From Microbacterium sp. LCT-H2 (GTDB lineage: Bacteria; Actinomycetota; Actinomycetes; Actinomycetales; Microbacteriaceae), in the NCBI RefSeq assembly GCF_001866135.1, contig NZ_MODW01000004.1:186001-250000 (forward strand): DNA of 64,000 nucleotides. The letters run 5' to 3'. This document shows positions 1-8,411 of the stretch, in pieces (within the stretch, counting starts at the first letter, position 1; the number at the start of each line of letters is the position of its first letter). The notes below the pieces were generated by a model. That model did no database searches, had not been told where the DNA came from, and saw only the letters and a program-made list of their open reading frames with translations. Both the position numbers and the translations under genes were made by a program.

Positions 1-915
1 CGCGTCGAGGCCGAAGTCGTCGGCGATGCGGAGGGCGGCGATGTACATCTTTAGCTGCCACTGCACCTGCTCGCGGGTGAGCTCGGTCGCGGCGTCCTCG
101 CCGTAGCGGAAGGTCATGCCGCGCTCGATCAGCCAGTCGTAGGCGGCGTCGGCCTCCTCCTCGGTGACGTTCAGCATCTCCGCGTAGAGAGCCGACTGCG
201 ACAGGCGCTCCTTGTAGATGCCGGTCTGGTTGAGGAGCTCGTCGTCGAAGATGGCGTTGTACATGCCCATGCAGCCCTCGTCGAAGACGCCGATGATGGC
301 CTTCTCGGCGCGCAGCTCCGCGGCGAGCGCCTCGCCGAGCTGCTTCTCCGGGCTGTCCGGCAGTGCGGGGAGCGGACGCACGTGGGAGGCATCGTGGGTG
401 ATGGTGCCGGTCTCCGTCCACTCCCGGATGCCGTCGCGGAACCAGTCGTCGGTGAAGTCGACCGACCAGATCGTCGCGTACGGCTTGTCCATCTTCGTCA
501 GGCCCGCGTTGAGGCCGAGGAGGCCGACGAGGCCGGGCCAGTCGCCCGCGAAGTTCGCCACCGTGAGGATCGGGCCCTCGTGCGTGCGGAGGCCCGCGAG
601 CACGTGGTGCGAGTACTGCCACACGGCCTCGGCGACGATGAGCGGCGCGTCGACGGGGATGTTCTTGAAGACCTCGAGCCCCATGCGCTGGCTGGAGATG
701 AAGCCGTGACCGGTCTCCGGGTCGACCTCATTGGCGCGCACGACCGTCCAGCCGAGGTCGTTCAGCACGCCGGTGACCCCGGCCTCGAGCTCGACCTGGG
801 TGGGCCAGCCGGCCGTGTTGGCCGACTCTCGGAGGTCGCCGGAGGCGATCAGGTAGGCGGTCTTCGGCGCAGCGGCGGGACGGGAGGCCGGGGTGGGCAG
901 GGTGTAGGCGGTCAT
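1..915 (-). CDS. L-fucose/L-arabinose isomerase-family sugar isomerase (partial, C-terminus outside window)
   Basis: About 305 residues are visible and the reading frame runs off the left edge. The sequence resembles the fucose/arabinose isomerase fold: an N-terminal segment starting with a stretch such as TAYLIASGDLRESAN and a middle part with FDEGCMGMYNAIFDDE. It would interconvert an aldose and a ketose in the cytoplasm, feeding the kinase encoded just upstream. The ATG overlaps the stop of that kinase (ATGA), so the two are translationally coupled. The true substrate cannot be read from the sequence; an aldo/keto hexose or pentose of the fucose or arabinose type is likely. Family call by recognition of overall sequence character, not by a search. 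Confidence 0.6.
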   Translation of the reverse strand, partial: MTAYTLPTPASRPAAAPKTAYLIASGDLRESANTAGWPTQVELEAGVTGVLNDLGWTVVRANEVDPETGHGFISSQRMGLEVFKNIPVDAPLIVAEAVWQYSHHVLAGLRTHEGPILTVANFAGDWPGLVGLLGLNAGLTKMDKPYATIWSVDFTDDWFRDGIREWTETGTITHDASHVRPLPALPDSPEKQLGEALAAELRAEKAIIGVFDEGCMGMYNAIFDDELLNQTGIYKERLSQSALYAEMLNVTEEEADAAYDWLIERGMTFRYGEDAATELTREQVQWQLKMYIAALRIADDFGLDA

Positions 916-2429
916 GAGTTCTCCGGGGTCGCGGGGGTGGGGGATCCGTCGCGCTGGGCGGCGGCGAGTTCATGGACGACGTTCTTCGAGCCGTCGTAAA
1001 GGCGCACGTAGCGGTCGAAGAGGGCGTCGGCGAAGGGGCGCAGAGCCTCGTCCGGGCGGACGGTGTCAGCGATGGGGTTCCAGTCGGTGATCGCGGGCGC
1101 GGCACCGTCGGCGGCCGTGGCCGTCGCCGCGAGGAAGGCGGCGCCGTAGCTCGCGCCGATCGTGGTCTGCGGCACCTCCTGCACGAGCCCGGTGATGTCC
1201 GAGACGATCTGCAGCCACAGCCGTCCCTGCGTGCCGCCGCCGACCGCCACGATGCGGCGGATGTCGGCGCCGGCGGCTCGCATGGTCTCGACGTTGTGGC
1301 GCACGCCCAGCGCGGTGGCCTCGAGGGCAGCGCGGTAGAGGTCTCCTCGGGTGTGCCGGAGGGTGAGCCCGGCGATGACCCCGCGGGCGTCGGGATCCTG
1401 GATCGGGGTGCGCTCACCGGCGAAGTACGGCAGCATCAGCAGGCCGTTCGCGCCGGGCCCCGACTCCTCCGCCTCGGCGAGCAGCGCCGGGTAGTCGGCA
1501 CCGGAGAGGTCCTTCAGCCACGCGGTGAGCGCTCCGGATGTGGACAGCCCGCCGGCGAGGTTGCGCGTGCCCGCGAAGGCGCCGGCCGTCGTCCACATCG
1601 AGGGCGTGCGGAGGGTCTGCTCCCCGGTCGCGACGAGGAACATCGTCGTGCCGTACATCAGCATGAGGTCGCCGACCTCGTGGGCGCCGACGCTCACCGC
1701 CTCGGTCCAGGCGTCGATCGTGCCGGTGATGACCGGGGTCCCCTCGGGCAGGCCGGTCAAGGCGGCCGCAGCGGTGGTCACGGTGCCCGCGACCTCCCCC
1801 GCCCAGCGCAGCGGCGGCTGCTCGATCGTCCCGGCGAACCGCTGCCACCAGGGGTCGTGCCACTGCTCGCCCTCGATGTCGTACAGCGGCGAGACCTGGC
1901 TGGCGGACTGGTGGTCGAGGACGTAGGCGCCGGTGAGCTTGCGGACCAGCCAGGAGGCGGGCATGTAGAGCCGCCGTGCGCGCTGCCAGGCTCCCGGCTC
2001 CTCCTCGGCGACCCAGGCGATCTTCGGCCCACCGGCCTGCGAGGTGAGCGTCGAGCCGCCCACGCGGGTGATCTCCTCGGCGCCGAGCTCCGCCGTCATG
2101 CGCTCGATCTGCGCGGTGGAACGGGTGTCGACACCGTAGAGGATCGCGGGGCGCACGGGCTCGTCGTCCTCGTCGGCGAGCAGGACGCACGGGCCCATGC
2201 CGCTCACGCCGACGCCCACGACCTCCGCGTCGGGGACCGCGGCGAGAAGGTCGGTGGCCAGCTCGACGAACTCGTCCCACCAGATCCGGCCGTCCATCTC
2301 GACCCATCCGGACTGCGGACGGGAGACGTCGTGCGCGCGGGTCGCCGTCGCGAGGATCGTGCCGGCGGGGTCCACGAGGACGCCTTTGCTGCTGGACGTG
2401 CCGATGTCCACCCCGAGGGTGCAGCGCAT
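912..2429 (-). CDS. FGGY-family carbohydrate kinase (xylulokinase-like)
   Basis: A 505-residue protein, the usual FGGY kinase length. The N-terminal phosphate-binding motif DIGTSSSKG begins at residue 8, a likely catalytic Asp sits at about residue 239 (GTIDAWTEA), and the C-terminal ATP-site glycines (VGGGTQGRLW) lie near residue 395. It should phosphorylate a ketose made by the overlapping isomerase gene. The ATG has a good ribosome site (GAAGGAG, about 6 nt away). A promoter with a LacI-type palindrome lies about 50 bp upstream. Xylulokinase, ribulokinase or fuculokinase activity cannot be separated by eye. Confidence 0.85.
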   Translation of the reverse strand: MRCTLGVDIGTSSSKGVLVDPAGTILATATRAHDVSRPQSGWVEMDGRIWWDEFVELATDLLAAVPDAEVVGVGVSGMGPCVLLADEDDEPVRPAILYGVDTRSTAQIERMTAELGAEEITRVGGSTLTSQAGGPKIAWVAEEEPGAWQRARRLYMPASWLVRKLTGAYVLDHQSASQVSPLYDIEGEQWHDPWWQRFAGTIEQPPLRWAGEVAGTVTTAAAALTGLPEGTPVITGTIDAWTEAVSVGAHEVGDLMLMYGTTMFLVATGEQTLRTPSMWTTAGAFAGTRNLAGGLSTSGALTAWLKDLSGADYPALLAEAEESGPGANGLLMLPYFAGERTPIQDPDARGVIAGLTLRHTRGDLYRAALEATALGVRHNVETMRAAGADIRRIVAVGGGTQGRLWLQIVSDITGLVQEVPQTTIGASYGAAFLAATATAADGAAPAITDWNPIADTVRPDEALRPFADALFDRYVRLYDGSKNVVHELAAAQRDGSPTPATPENS

Positions 2430-2471
2430 GGTCTCTCCTTCGATCCCGACGGGCCGTGCGGGCCCGGATCC

Positions 2472-2501
2472 AGGCTACGCGAAATCGATTTCATGATGCA
2501 A
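2472..2501 (-). promoter_or_regulatory. Promoter of the kinase-isomerase operon with a nested LacI-type operator
   Basis: On the minus strand TTGCAT (2496-2501) and TAGCCT (2472-2477) are separated by 18 bp, and a perfect 12-bp palindrome GAAATCGATTTC (2481-2492) fills the spacer. A repressor bound there would block RNA polymerase directly. The palindrome has the central CG typical of LacI/GalR operators, and a lacI-type gene lies 700 bp away. Confidence 0.6.
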
Positions 2502-2632
2502 GGCACGGACTGATCCTCCACAAGTGATCGTGGCTCCGTGAGACTCCACGATCTGCGTCGTCACCGCGAAAGAAGGGCCGCTCAGCACCGGAATACCGTG
2601 ACATCCTGACCCCTCCGATCGAGACTGGAGGC

Positions 2633-3181
2633 ATGCCCTTGAACGACCCGCAGGTATGGACGCTGATCGGCATCTTCGTCACGACGATGCTCGGCGGCAT
2701 GACCCTCATGACGACGCAGTTCGGTCGCGTGCTCCGTGCGGAGATCGGCGGGCTGCGCGGAGAGATCACCGGCGAGATCGGCAGGCTCCGCATCGACATG
2801 ACCACCGAGACCACACGACTACGCAGTGAGATGGGTGCGCTCCGCATCGACATGACCACCGAGATCTCCGGGCTCCGCACCGATACGAGCACCGAGGCCG
2901 CGGGCCTCCGCACCGATGTGACGAACGAGGTCAGCGGACTCCACGGGGCATTGGCGGCGCTGCACGCAGCGATGATGCGCGAGGTCGGAGGGCTGCGCGC
3001 GGCGATCGGAGCGCTGCACGGAGCGATGATCGGGCTCCGTGGCGAGATGATCGGCCTCCGTGGCGAGATGACCGCACGGCTCGACGGCCTCGATCACCGC
3101 CTCGATCGATTGGAGGTGAAGGTCGACGATCTCGACAAGGAGATGACGAACCTCGCGGCACGATTCTGGCGCTCGCAGTAG
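2633..3181 (+). CDS. Membrane-anchored coiled-coil repeat protein of unknown function
   Basis: 182 residues. Residues 7-25 form one hydrophobic segment (WTLIGIFVTTMLGGMTLM), followed by an almost unbroken coiled coil to the C-terminus. The coil is made of 11-residue units of the type GLRTDTSTEAA and 7-residue units of the type GLRGEMI, mixed in one run from about residue 38 to 140, each starting with G/R/A-L-R/H. The last 40 residues are a more ordinary heptad coil rich in Leu and Asp. It lies between, and on the opposite strand to, the kinase operon and the lacI gene. I do not recognise a named family; a role as a membrane-tethered rod or spacer is only a guess. The ATG at 2633 is the only start upstream of the hydrophobic segment. 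Confidence 0.65.
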   Translation: MPLNDPQVWTLIGIFVTTMLGGMTLMTTQFGRVLRAEIGGLRGEITGEIGRLRIDMTTETTRLRSEMGALRIDMTTEISGLRTDTSTEAAGLRTDVTNEVSGLHGALAALHAAMMREVGGLRAAIGALHGAMIGLRGEMIGLRGEMTARLDGLDHRLDRLEVKVDDLDKEMTNLAARFWRSQ

Positions 3182-3192
3182 AAGCGTCCGGT

Positions 3193-4176
3193 TCAGGCGC
3201 GCGCGGCCGCGCGCTGCACCTCGCCGGAGAGCACGATCGTCCGGGCCGGTTGCTCGTCGCCCTTGATCCGATCCAGCAGCATCCGGGCCGCCGTCACACC
3301 CATGAGCCGCGCGGGGAGCCGCACGACGGTGACGGCGGACGGGGACAACGTCGTGAAGGGCAACGATCCGATGACCGCGACGCCGAACTGCGGCGGGGTG
3401 AGTCCGCGCTCCGTGAGCACCTGGATCGCGCCGACGCCGATGAGGTTGTTTCCGGCGACCACCGCGTCCGGCGGCTCCGGCAGCGCGAGGAGCTCCTCCA
3501 TGGCCGCGCGCCCGCCGTCGACACGGAACGTGGCGAAGCGCTGGAGCGAGGAGAGGTCATGATCGGAATCCATCGCCGAAAGGGCTTCCCGCCAGCCTTC
3601 CGCCCGCTCGGCCGCGGTATCGATGTGCGCGGGGCCGCCGATGTACGCGATGCGGCGATACCCGGCGTCGAGCAGGCTCTGCGTCGCTGCGGCTCCCGCC
3701 TCCCGGTTGGCCATCACCACGCCGTCGATGTCGGTGACCGTGCGACGGTCCACGGCGACCACCGGCCGCCCCGTCGCCCGCACCGGGGCGAGATCCGAGT
3801 GCTCATCCGCCGTCGCGATGATCACCCCCGACATGTTCTCGGCGATCGCGATCCGGAGGTACGTCGCCTCCTTCTCGACCTGGGCGTCGGAGTTGCACAG
3901 CACGACGGAATACCCCGCTTCGGACGCCGCGTCCTCCACGCCACGGGCCATCTCGGTGAAGTACGGGTTCTCGATGTCCGGGATGACCAGGGCGATGACC
4001 TCGGAGCTCTGCGTCCGCAGGGTACGCGCGGTCCGGTTCGGGGTGAAGCGCAGTTCCTCGGCCGCCGCCCGCACGGCCGCCGCCTTCTCCTCCGACACGC
4101 TCGTGCCGTTGAAGACGCGCGAGACGGTGGCCGGGGAGACGCCGGCCTGCCGCGCGACGTCGTAGATCGTGGCCAT
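3193..4176 (-). CDS. LacI/GalR-family transcriptional regulator
   Basis: 327 residues from the ATG at 4176 (a GTG two codons earlier, at 4182, is also possible). The N-terminal helix-turn-helix ATIYDVARQAGVSPATVSRV and hinge are typical, followed by a periplasmic-binding-protein-like effector domain starting at ALVIPDIENPYF. It likely represses the neighbouring kinase-isomerase operon and itself: a matching palindrome overlaps its own start region (4187-4200) and another lies in the kinase promoter. No clear ribosome site precedes the ATG, so a short-leader or leaderless mRNA is possible. The effector is probably a sugar or sugar phosphate of the adjacent pathway. Confidence 0.88.
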   Translation of the reverse strand: MATIYDVARQAGVSPATVSRVFNGTSVSEEKAAAVRAAAEELRFTPNRTARTLRTQSSEVIALVIPDIENPYFTEMARGVEDAASEAGYSVVLCNSDAQVEKEATYLRIAIAENMSGVIIATADEHSDLAPVRATGRPVVAVDRRTVTDIDGVVMANREAGAAATQSLLDAGYRRIAYIGGPAHIDTAAERAEGWREALSAMDSDHDLSSLQRFATFRVDGGRAAMEELLALPEPPDAVVAGNNLIGVGAIQVLTERGLTPPQFGVAVIGSLPFTTLSPSAVTVVRLPARLMGVTAARMLLDRIKGDEQPARTIVLSGEVQRAAARA

Positions 4177-4186
4177 GGGCACCCAC

Positions 4187-4200
4187 TGTAACCGGTTTCA
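4187..4200. promoter_or_regulatory. LacI-type operator upstream of the lacI gene
   Basis: TGTAACCGGTTTCA contains the 8-bp perfect palindrome AACCGGTT and near-matching flanks. It starts 11 bp upstream of the lacI ATG, fitting autoregulation. Together with the kinase-promoter site the shared pattern is GAAAYCGRTTTC with one mismatch. Confidence 0.5.
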
Positions 4201-4227
4201 GCCCTCTCAGACCTCCGCAACGAACCG

Positions 4228-5097
4228 TCAGCGGTGCGCGGCAACCACCTGTGCGACGGCCGCCCGCTCGTCGGCGGAGGGTTCGGCGATCGCCATACGA
4301 CAGTGCGTGTCCACGACGTCGAGCACGCGGTACGCCTCCTTCATGCGCGCCATGTCGCCGCCGATGAGCGCGACGACATCGTCCACGGCGGTCTGTGCCG
4401 CGGCGATGGCGTCCGCATCGCCCGAACGTCCGGCGTCGGCGAGGGCACGGAAGGGCTTTGGCGTCACGGAGGAGACGCCCGAGACGACGCCCTGCGCGCC
4501 CGCTTCGACGGCCGCGATGAGGTCACGGTCGGCGCCGGTGTAGAGCTCGAAGTCGGCCGGCACCACCGCGCGGTACGCCGCGATGTCGTCGAGGGGGAGC
4601 TCGCTCACCTTGGCCCCGACCACGTTCGGCAGGGCGGCGATGCGCACGAGCAGTTCCGGCGAGACGGGGTTCCCGCTGCGCGCGGGGTAGATGTAGACGT
4701 AGAGGCGCCCCTCCCCCACGGCCGCCGAGATGGCGCGATAGTAGTCGAGGATCGCGTCATCCGTGGCACGCAGGTAGTAGGGGGTGAGGGCCGCGAACTC
4801 CGTGGCCCCCAGCTCCTTCGCGATGCCCACCAGGCGCACGGCCTCGAAGGTGCTCGGCTGCCCGACGTGCACGATGACGCGCATCCGGTCGGCCAGCTCC
4901 TCCAGCGCCGCTCCCACGAGTCCCCGGAACTCATCCGCGTCCACGGCGGGGAACTCGCCCGTGGTGCCGAGGACGAACGCGCCCTCGTTGCCCGAGTCGG
5001 CCACGAACCGGAAGATCGCGCGCGACCCCTCGAGGTCGAGGGCACCATCGCGGTGGAACGCGGTCGGGACGGCGGTCAGGATGTCGTAGCGGGTCAC
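4228..5097 (-). CDS. Dihydrodipicolinate synthase/KDG aldolase-family protein
   Basis: 289 residues starting with GTG at 5097, which overlaps the stop of the upstream tctA gene (GTGA). Family marks are GTTGEFPAV near residue 44, the catalytic Tyr in YIYPARSG near 134, and the Schiff-base Lys in VGAKVSELP near 160. Members cleave or dehydrate 2-keto acids by a class I aldolase mechanism. Its position as last gene of a tricarboxylate-type transporter operon argues for breakdown of an imported sugar acid rather than lysine synthesis. 5-Dehydro-4-deoxyglucarate dehydratase or a 2-keto-3-deoxy-sugar-acid aldolase are the likeliest activities. Confidence 0.82.
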   Translation of the reverse strand: MTRYDILTAVPTAFHRDGALDLEGSRAIFRFVADSGNEGAFVLGTTGEFPAVDADEFRGLVGAALEELADRMRVIVHVGQPSTFEAVRLVGIAKELGATEFAALTPYYLRATDDAILDYYRAISAAVGEGRLYVYIYPARSGNPVSPELLVRIAALPNVVGAKVSELPLDDIAAYRAVVPADFELYTGADRDLIAAVEAGAQGVVSGVSSVTPKPFRALADAGRSGDADAIAAAQTAVDDVVALIGGDMARMKEAYRVLDVVDTHCRMAIAEPSADERAAVAQVVAAHR

Positions 5098-6764
5098 TTC
5101 TCGGTCTCCTCGGGGGTCGTGCTCTGGCGGTTCTTGCGGTCGGCGCGTCCCCGGCGCGCACCGGCGTCGACGTTGCGGACCGTGGAGGTGAGCAGGTCGG
5201 GCTGCGCCGCGAGTTCGTCGTGCGCCTTCTCGATCTGCACGATGCTGTCGGCGTGGAGGATCGAGTCCTCCACCGAGGCCCGCTCTGCCCGGGGCGTGCG
5301 GGCGGCACGGATCGCCGGCATCACGATCGACAGCACGGCCAGCGCGAGCAGCACGAGGGCGATGGGACTGACGACCTCGAAGAACGGCCGCGTCGGCAGG
5401 ATCGCCAGCGTGCGGGCGAGGTTCTCCTCGGCGAGCGGACCGAGCAGGAGGCCGAGCACCACGGGTCCGGCCGGAACCTGCATGCGCTTGAGCAGAACGC
5501 CGATCACACCGAAGACGAGCATCGTGACGACCGTCGACAGGCTGTTCGAGGTGGCGTACGTGCCGATGATGCAGAAGATGAGGATGCCGCTCCACAGGTA
5601 CGGCTGCGGCACGTCGAGCAGCTTGACCATGCCCTTCATCCGTACGAGGCTCAGCGCGAGCGACAGGAGGGTCGCGACGAGCATGATCCCGACGATCGAG
5701 ACGACGAGGTCGGGACGGTTGGTGAACAGCGTGGGCCCGGGGGTGATGCCCCAGATGATCATCGAGCCGATCATGACCGCCATCACGGAGTCCCCGGGGA
5801 TGCCGAGCGCCATCGTCGTGGTGAGCGAGCCGCCGAGCGTGGCACTGGAGGCGGTATCGGACGCGGCGACGCCCTCGATCGACCCCTTGCCGAACATCTC
5901 CGGGTGCTTCGACGCCTTGCGCGCCCGCTCCCAGCCGATGAGCCCGGCGATGTCGCCGCCGGCCGCCGGAATGAGGCCGACCCCGAGGCCCACCGCCCCG
6001 CCGACCGCGGTGGCCCGTCCGCTCTGCTTCAGCTCGGCGCGGTTCGGCCACCACCGGCCGAGGCTCGAGATCGGTCGGATATGCGACTTCCGGTGCGTAA
6101 GGAGCTGATCGAACAGCTCGGCGATGCCGAAGAGCCCGATGATGACGGCGATGAAGTTCACGCCCTCGACCAGTTCCAGCACACCGAACGTGAAGCGCTG
6201 GTCGGCGGTGGCCGCATAGGTGCCGACGCTGCCGAGCATGAGTCCGAAGAGACCGGCCAGGATGCCCTTGAGCATCGACTTCGACGAGATGCCGATCATG
6301 ATCGCGATGCCGAAGACGACGAGCGCGAACAGCTCGGGCGACTTGAAGTAGTCCCGGGCGAAGCTGGCGATCGGCACGGCGGCGACCGAGAAGAGCACGA
6401 GCGAGGCGAGGATGCCGACGGCCGAGACGATGGCCGAGATGGTCAGCGCGAGCCCGGCCCTGCCTTGCTTCGCCATCGGATAGCCGTCGAGGGTGGTGGC
6501 GATGGACGCGGGAGTCCCCGGGGTGTTGATGAGGATGGACGGCACCCGGTCGCCGAAGTTCGCCGCGACGTAGATCGTCAGCAGCACCGCGAGGCCCTGC
6601 ACCGGTTCGAGGGTCATGGTGAAGCCGGCCGCGAGCGCGACGGCCATGGTCGCGGTGATGCCGGGAAAGGCACCGACCATGAAGCCGAGGACGAGGCCGA
6701 CCGCCATGTACAGCAGGATCGAGATGTCGAGGAGCGAGTTCAGCCCCTCCAGGAGCGCGTTCAC
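5094..6764 (-). CDS. tctA: Tripartite tricarboxylate transporter, large permease subunit TctA
   Basis: 556 residues with about 11-12 hydrophobic segments. The conserved N-terminal TctA signature GAFPGITATM (from residue 32) and the loop PGTPASIATTLDGYPMAKQG (from about 82) are present. It forms the membrane channel of the secondary transporter that takes substrate from the TctC binding protein. The GTG start overlaps the tctB stop (GTGA). A charged C-terminal tail of about 60 residues (ending RGRADRKNRQSTTPEETEK) extends beyond the last membrane segment. Confidence 0.93.
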   Translation of the reverse strand: MNALLEGLNSLLDISILLYMAVGLVLGFMVGAFPGITATMAVALAAGFTMTLEPVQGLAVLLTIYVAANFGDRVPSILINTPGTPASIATTLDGYPMAKQGRAGLALTISAIVSAVGILASLVLFSVAAVPIASFARDYFKSPELFALVVFGIAIMIGISSKSMLKGILAGLFGLMLGSVGTYAATADQRFTFGVLELVEGVNFIAVIIGLFGIAELFDQLLTHRKSHIRPISSLGRWWPNRAELKQSGRATAVGGAVGLGVGLIPAAGGDIAGLIGWERARKASKHPEMFGKGSIEGVAASDTASSATLGGSLTTTMALGIPGDSVMAVMIGSMIIWGITPGPTLFTNRPDLVVSIVGIMLVATLLSLALSLVRMKGMVKLLDVPQPYLWSGILIFCIIGTYATSNSLSTVVTMLVFGVIGVLLKRMQVPAGPVVLGLLLGPLAEENLARTLAILPTRPFFEVVSPIALVLLALAVLSIVMPAIRAARTPRAERASVEDSILHADSIVQIEKAHDELAAQPDLLTSTVRNVDAGARRGRADRKNRQSTTPEETEK

Positions 6765-7300
6765 AGGGGGATCCTCAGGAGCATGCCGAAGACGACGTAG
6801 ACGAACGCCGTGACGGCGGCGGAGTAGATGACGAGGCTCAGCCAGCGGCGGTGGCCGTAGAGGAGCATCAGTGCGGCCATGAGCAGGGCGCAGGCGATCG
6901 GGAAGACCTCGATCCGGTAGCCGAAGAGGATGACCGAGCCGAGGGCCCAGAGTGCGATGAAGGCACCGGCGATCGCGATCGTCACGACCACCCGGAGGAC
7001 GCCGCCCGGCTGGATGCGCTCGAGGTCCTCCCGCGTGGGTGCCGGTCGCGTGATCGCCACGGCGAGCAGGGCGATCGCGATCACGACGCCGGTCACGCCG
7101 ATGACGAGCGGCCAGAAGCGCGCGTCGATCTGTCCGGGGGCGGCCTCGCGGCGCAGCGGGATCTGCGTGGCGAGGAAGAGATAGCCGGCGGTGATCGCGA
7201 GGGCGACGGCGGCGAACGCGATCTCGAGGGGTCGCGAGGCGGTCGCCCCCTCGTAGCCGCCCGGCGCGGCCGACTCGGCCGCGGTGTCGGGGCTGGTCAT
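6761..7300 (-). CDS. tctB: Tripartite tricarboxylate transporter, small permease subunit TctB
   Basis: 179 residues with four hydrophobic segments, as in TctB/DUF1468 proteins. The ATG at 7300 is preceded by AAGGAG six bases away, which decides the start over a longer upstream frame. It pairs with TctA in the membrane. A strong hairpin separates it from tctC, which would let the binding protein be made in excess. Confidence 0.88.
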   Translation of the reverse strand: MTSPDTAAESAAPGGYEGATASRPLEIAFAAVALAITAGYLFLATQIPLRREAAPGQIDARFWPLVIGVTGVVIAIALLAVAITRPAPTREDLERIQPGGVLRVVVTIAIAGAFIALWALGSVILFGYRIEVFPIACALLMAALMLLYGHRRWLSLVIYSAAVTAFVYVVFGMLLRIPL

Positions 7301-7320
7301 GGTGCTCCTTCGTCGGAGGG

Positions 7321-7354
7321 CCCGGTGGGGTCGGCGCGTGCCGACCCCACCGGG
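7321..7354 (-). terminator. Strong intercistronic hairpin between tctC and tctB
   Basis: A perfect 15-bp stem (arms 7321-7335 and 7340-7354, loop GCGT) lies between the tctC stop and the tctB ribosome site. There is no U-tract, so it more likely acts as a partial attenuator or as protection of the tctC 3' end than as a full terminator. Confidence 0.7.
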
Positions 7355-7359
7355 GGTGT

Positions 7360-8328
7360 TCAGCCCAGGAGGTCCTGGAACAGGGCGAACTGGTCGTCGA
7401 CGAACCCGGTCCACTCCGCGGAGTCGCGGTAGACCACGAGGTTGCCGGCGTCCGCCTGGAACTTCTGGTAGCTCTCGGACTCCACGGCCTCCTTGACGGC
7501 GGCCTCGAGGGCGTCGTGCACGTCGTCGGGCAGGCCGCCCGGGGCGTAGATGCCGCCCCAGCCGCCGAAGACGACGTCTTCGCCGATGGCCTCCTCGACC
7601 GTCTCGACGTCCTCCGCGTCCGGGTGACGCTCGTCGTTCATGACCGCGAGGATGCGGATAGCCTCGCCCTGCGCGAGGGCCTCGCCGAGTCCGGAGACCG
7701 CGGCGACGGTCTCACCGGATGCGGCGGCCGCGACCGCCGTGGCGCCACCGTCGTAGGGGACCGGGGTGAAGTCGGCGTCCGTGGCCTTGCCGAGACCGAG
7801 GGTGGCGGCCTCCCAGATCGAGCCGGCGCCGGAGTTCGCGACCGTGACCGCGCCGGACTTCGCCTGGGTCACGAGGTCGTCGAGGGTCTCGATGCCGCTG
7901 TTGGCACCTACCGTGATGACGCCGGGGGCGAGCATGATCTGTCCGAGCAGGTCGAAGTCGTCGGGCAGCACGTCGGCGCTCTGGGTCGTGTTGAGCATCG
8001 CGATCTCGACGGGCGCGAAGCCGATGACGTAGCCGTCTGGATCCTGCGAGCCGACGTACTCCATCGCGAGGGCTCCCGCAGCACCGGGCATGTTCTCCGG
8101 GATCACGCTGACGCCGAGGATCTTCTCGAGCTCGGTGGCGAGCGCGCGGGACGACAGGTCGGAGCCGCCGCCGGGGTTGGCCTGGATGATCAGCCGGATG
8201 TCGTCCTCGGGATAGGTCGAGGCGGCCCCCTCGCTCTCGTCGACCTTCGTGCAGGCCGACAGCACCAGAGCGGTGGCGGCGAGGGCGGCGAAGGCAGCGG
8301 CCGCCCGAGTGATGCGCATGCGGGGCAT
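7360..8328 (-). CDS. tctC: Tripartite tricarboxylate transporter substrate-binding lipoprotein TctC
   Basis: 322 residues. The N-terminus is a lipoprotein signal with lipobox LVLSAC, Cys at about 26. The mature part has the Bug/TctC pattern: IRLIIQANPGGGSDLSSRALA near residue 44 and VIPENMPGAAGALAMEYV near 75. It captures an organic or sugar acid outside the membrane for TctAB. First gene of the operon tctC-tctB-tctA-aldolase. The ATG at 8328 has GAGGAG five bases upstream. Confidence 0.92.
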   Translation of the reverse strand: MPRMRITRAAAAFAALAATALVLSACTKVDESEGAASTYPEDDIRLIIQANPGGGSDLSSRALATELEKILGVSVIPENMPGAAGALAMEYVGSQDPDGYVIGFAPVEIAMLNTTQSADVLPDDFDLLGQIMLAPGVITVGANSGIETLDDLVTQAKSGAVTVANSGAGSIWEAATLGLGKATDADFTPVPYDGGATAVAAAASGETVAAVSGLGEALAQGEAIRILAVMNDERHPDAEDVETVEEAIGEDVVFGGWGGIYAPGGLPDDVHDALEAAVKEAVESESYQKFQADAGNLVVYRDSAEWTGFVDDQFALFQDLLG

Positions 8329-8370
8329 CTTTGCTCCTCTACGTGGGTCGACCGTGTTGTCGACACCGCG

Positions 8371-8405
8371 AGGCTACCAGTGTTGACTGTTAACAGTCAA
8401 CACTG
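8371..8405 (-). promoter_or_regulatory. tctC promoter with 28-bp perfect palindromic operator
   Basis: 8378-8405 is a perfect 28-bp palindrome centred on GTTAAC and containing three GTTRAC-type hexamers with 7-bp spacing (GTTGAC-T-GTTAAC-A-GTCAAC). On the minus strand TTGACT (8395-8400) and TAGCCT (8371-8376) form a promoter with an 18-bp spacer, so the palindrome covers the -35 box and spacer. The same hexamer pair occurs at the gntR gene near 20.5 kb. Confidence 0.75.
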
Positions 8406-8411
8406 ACGGGG

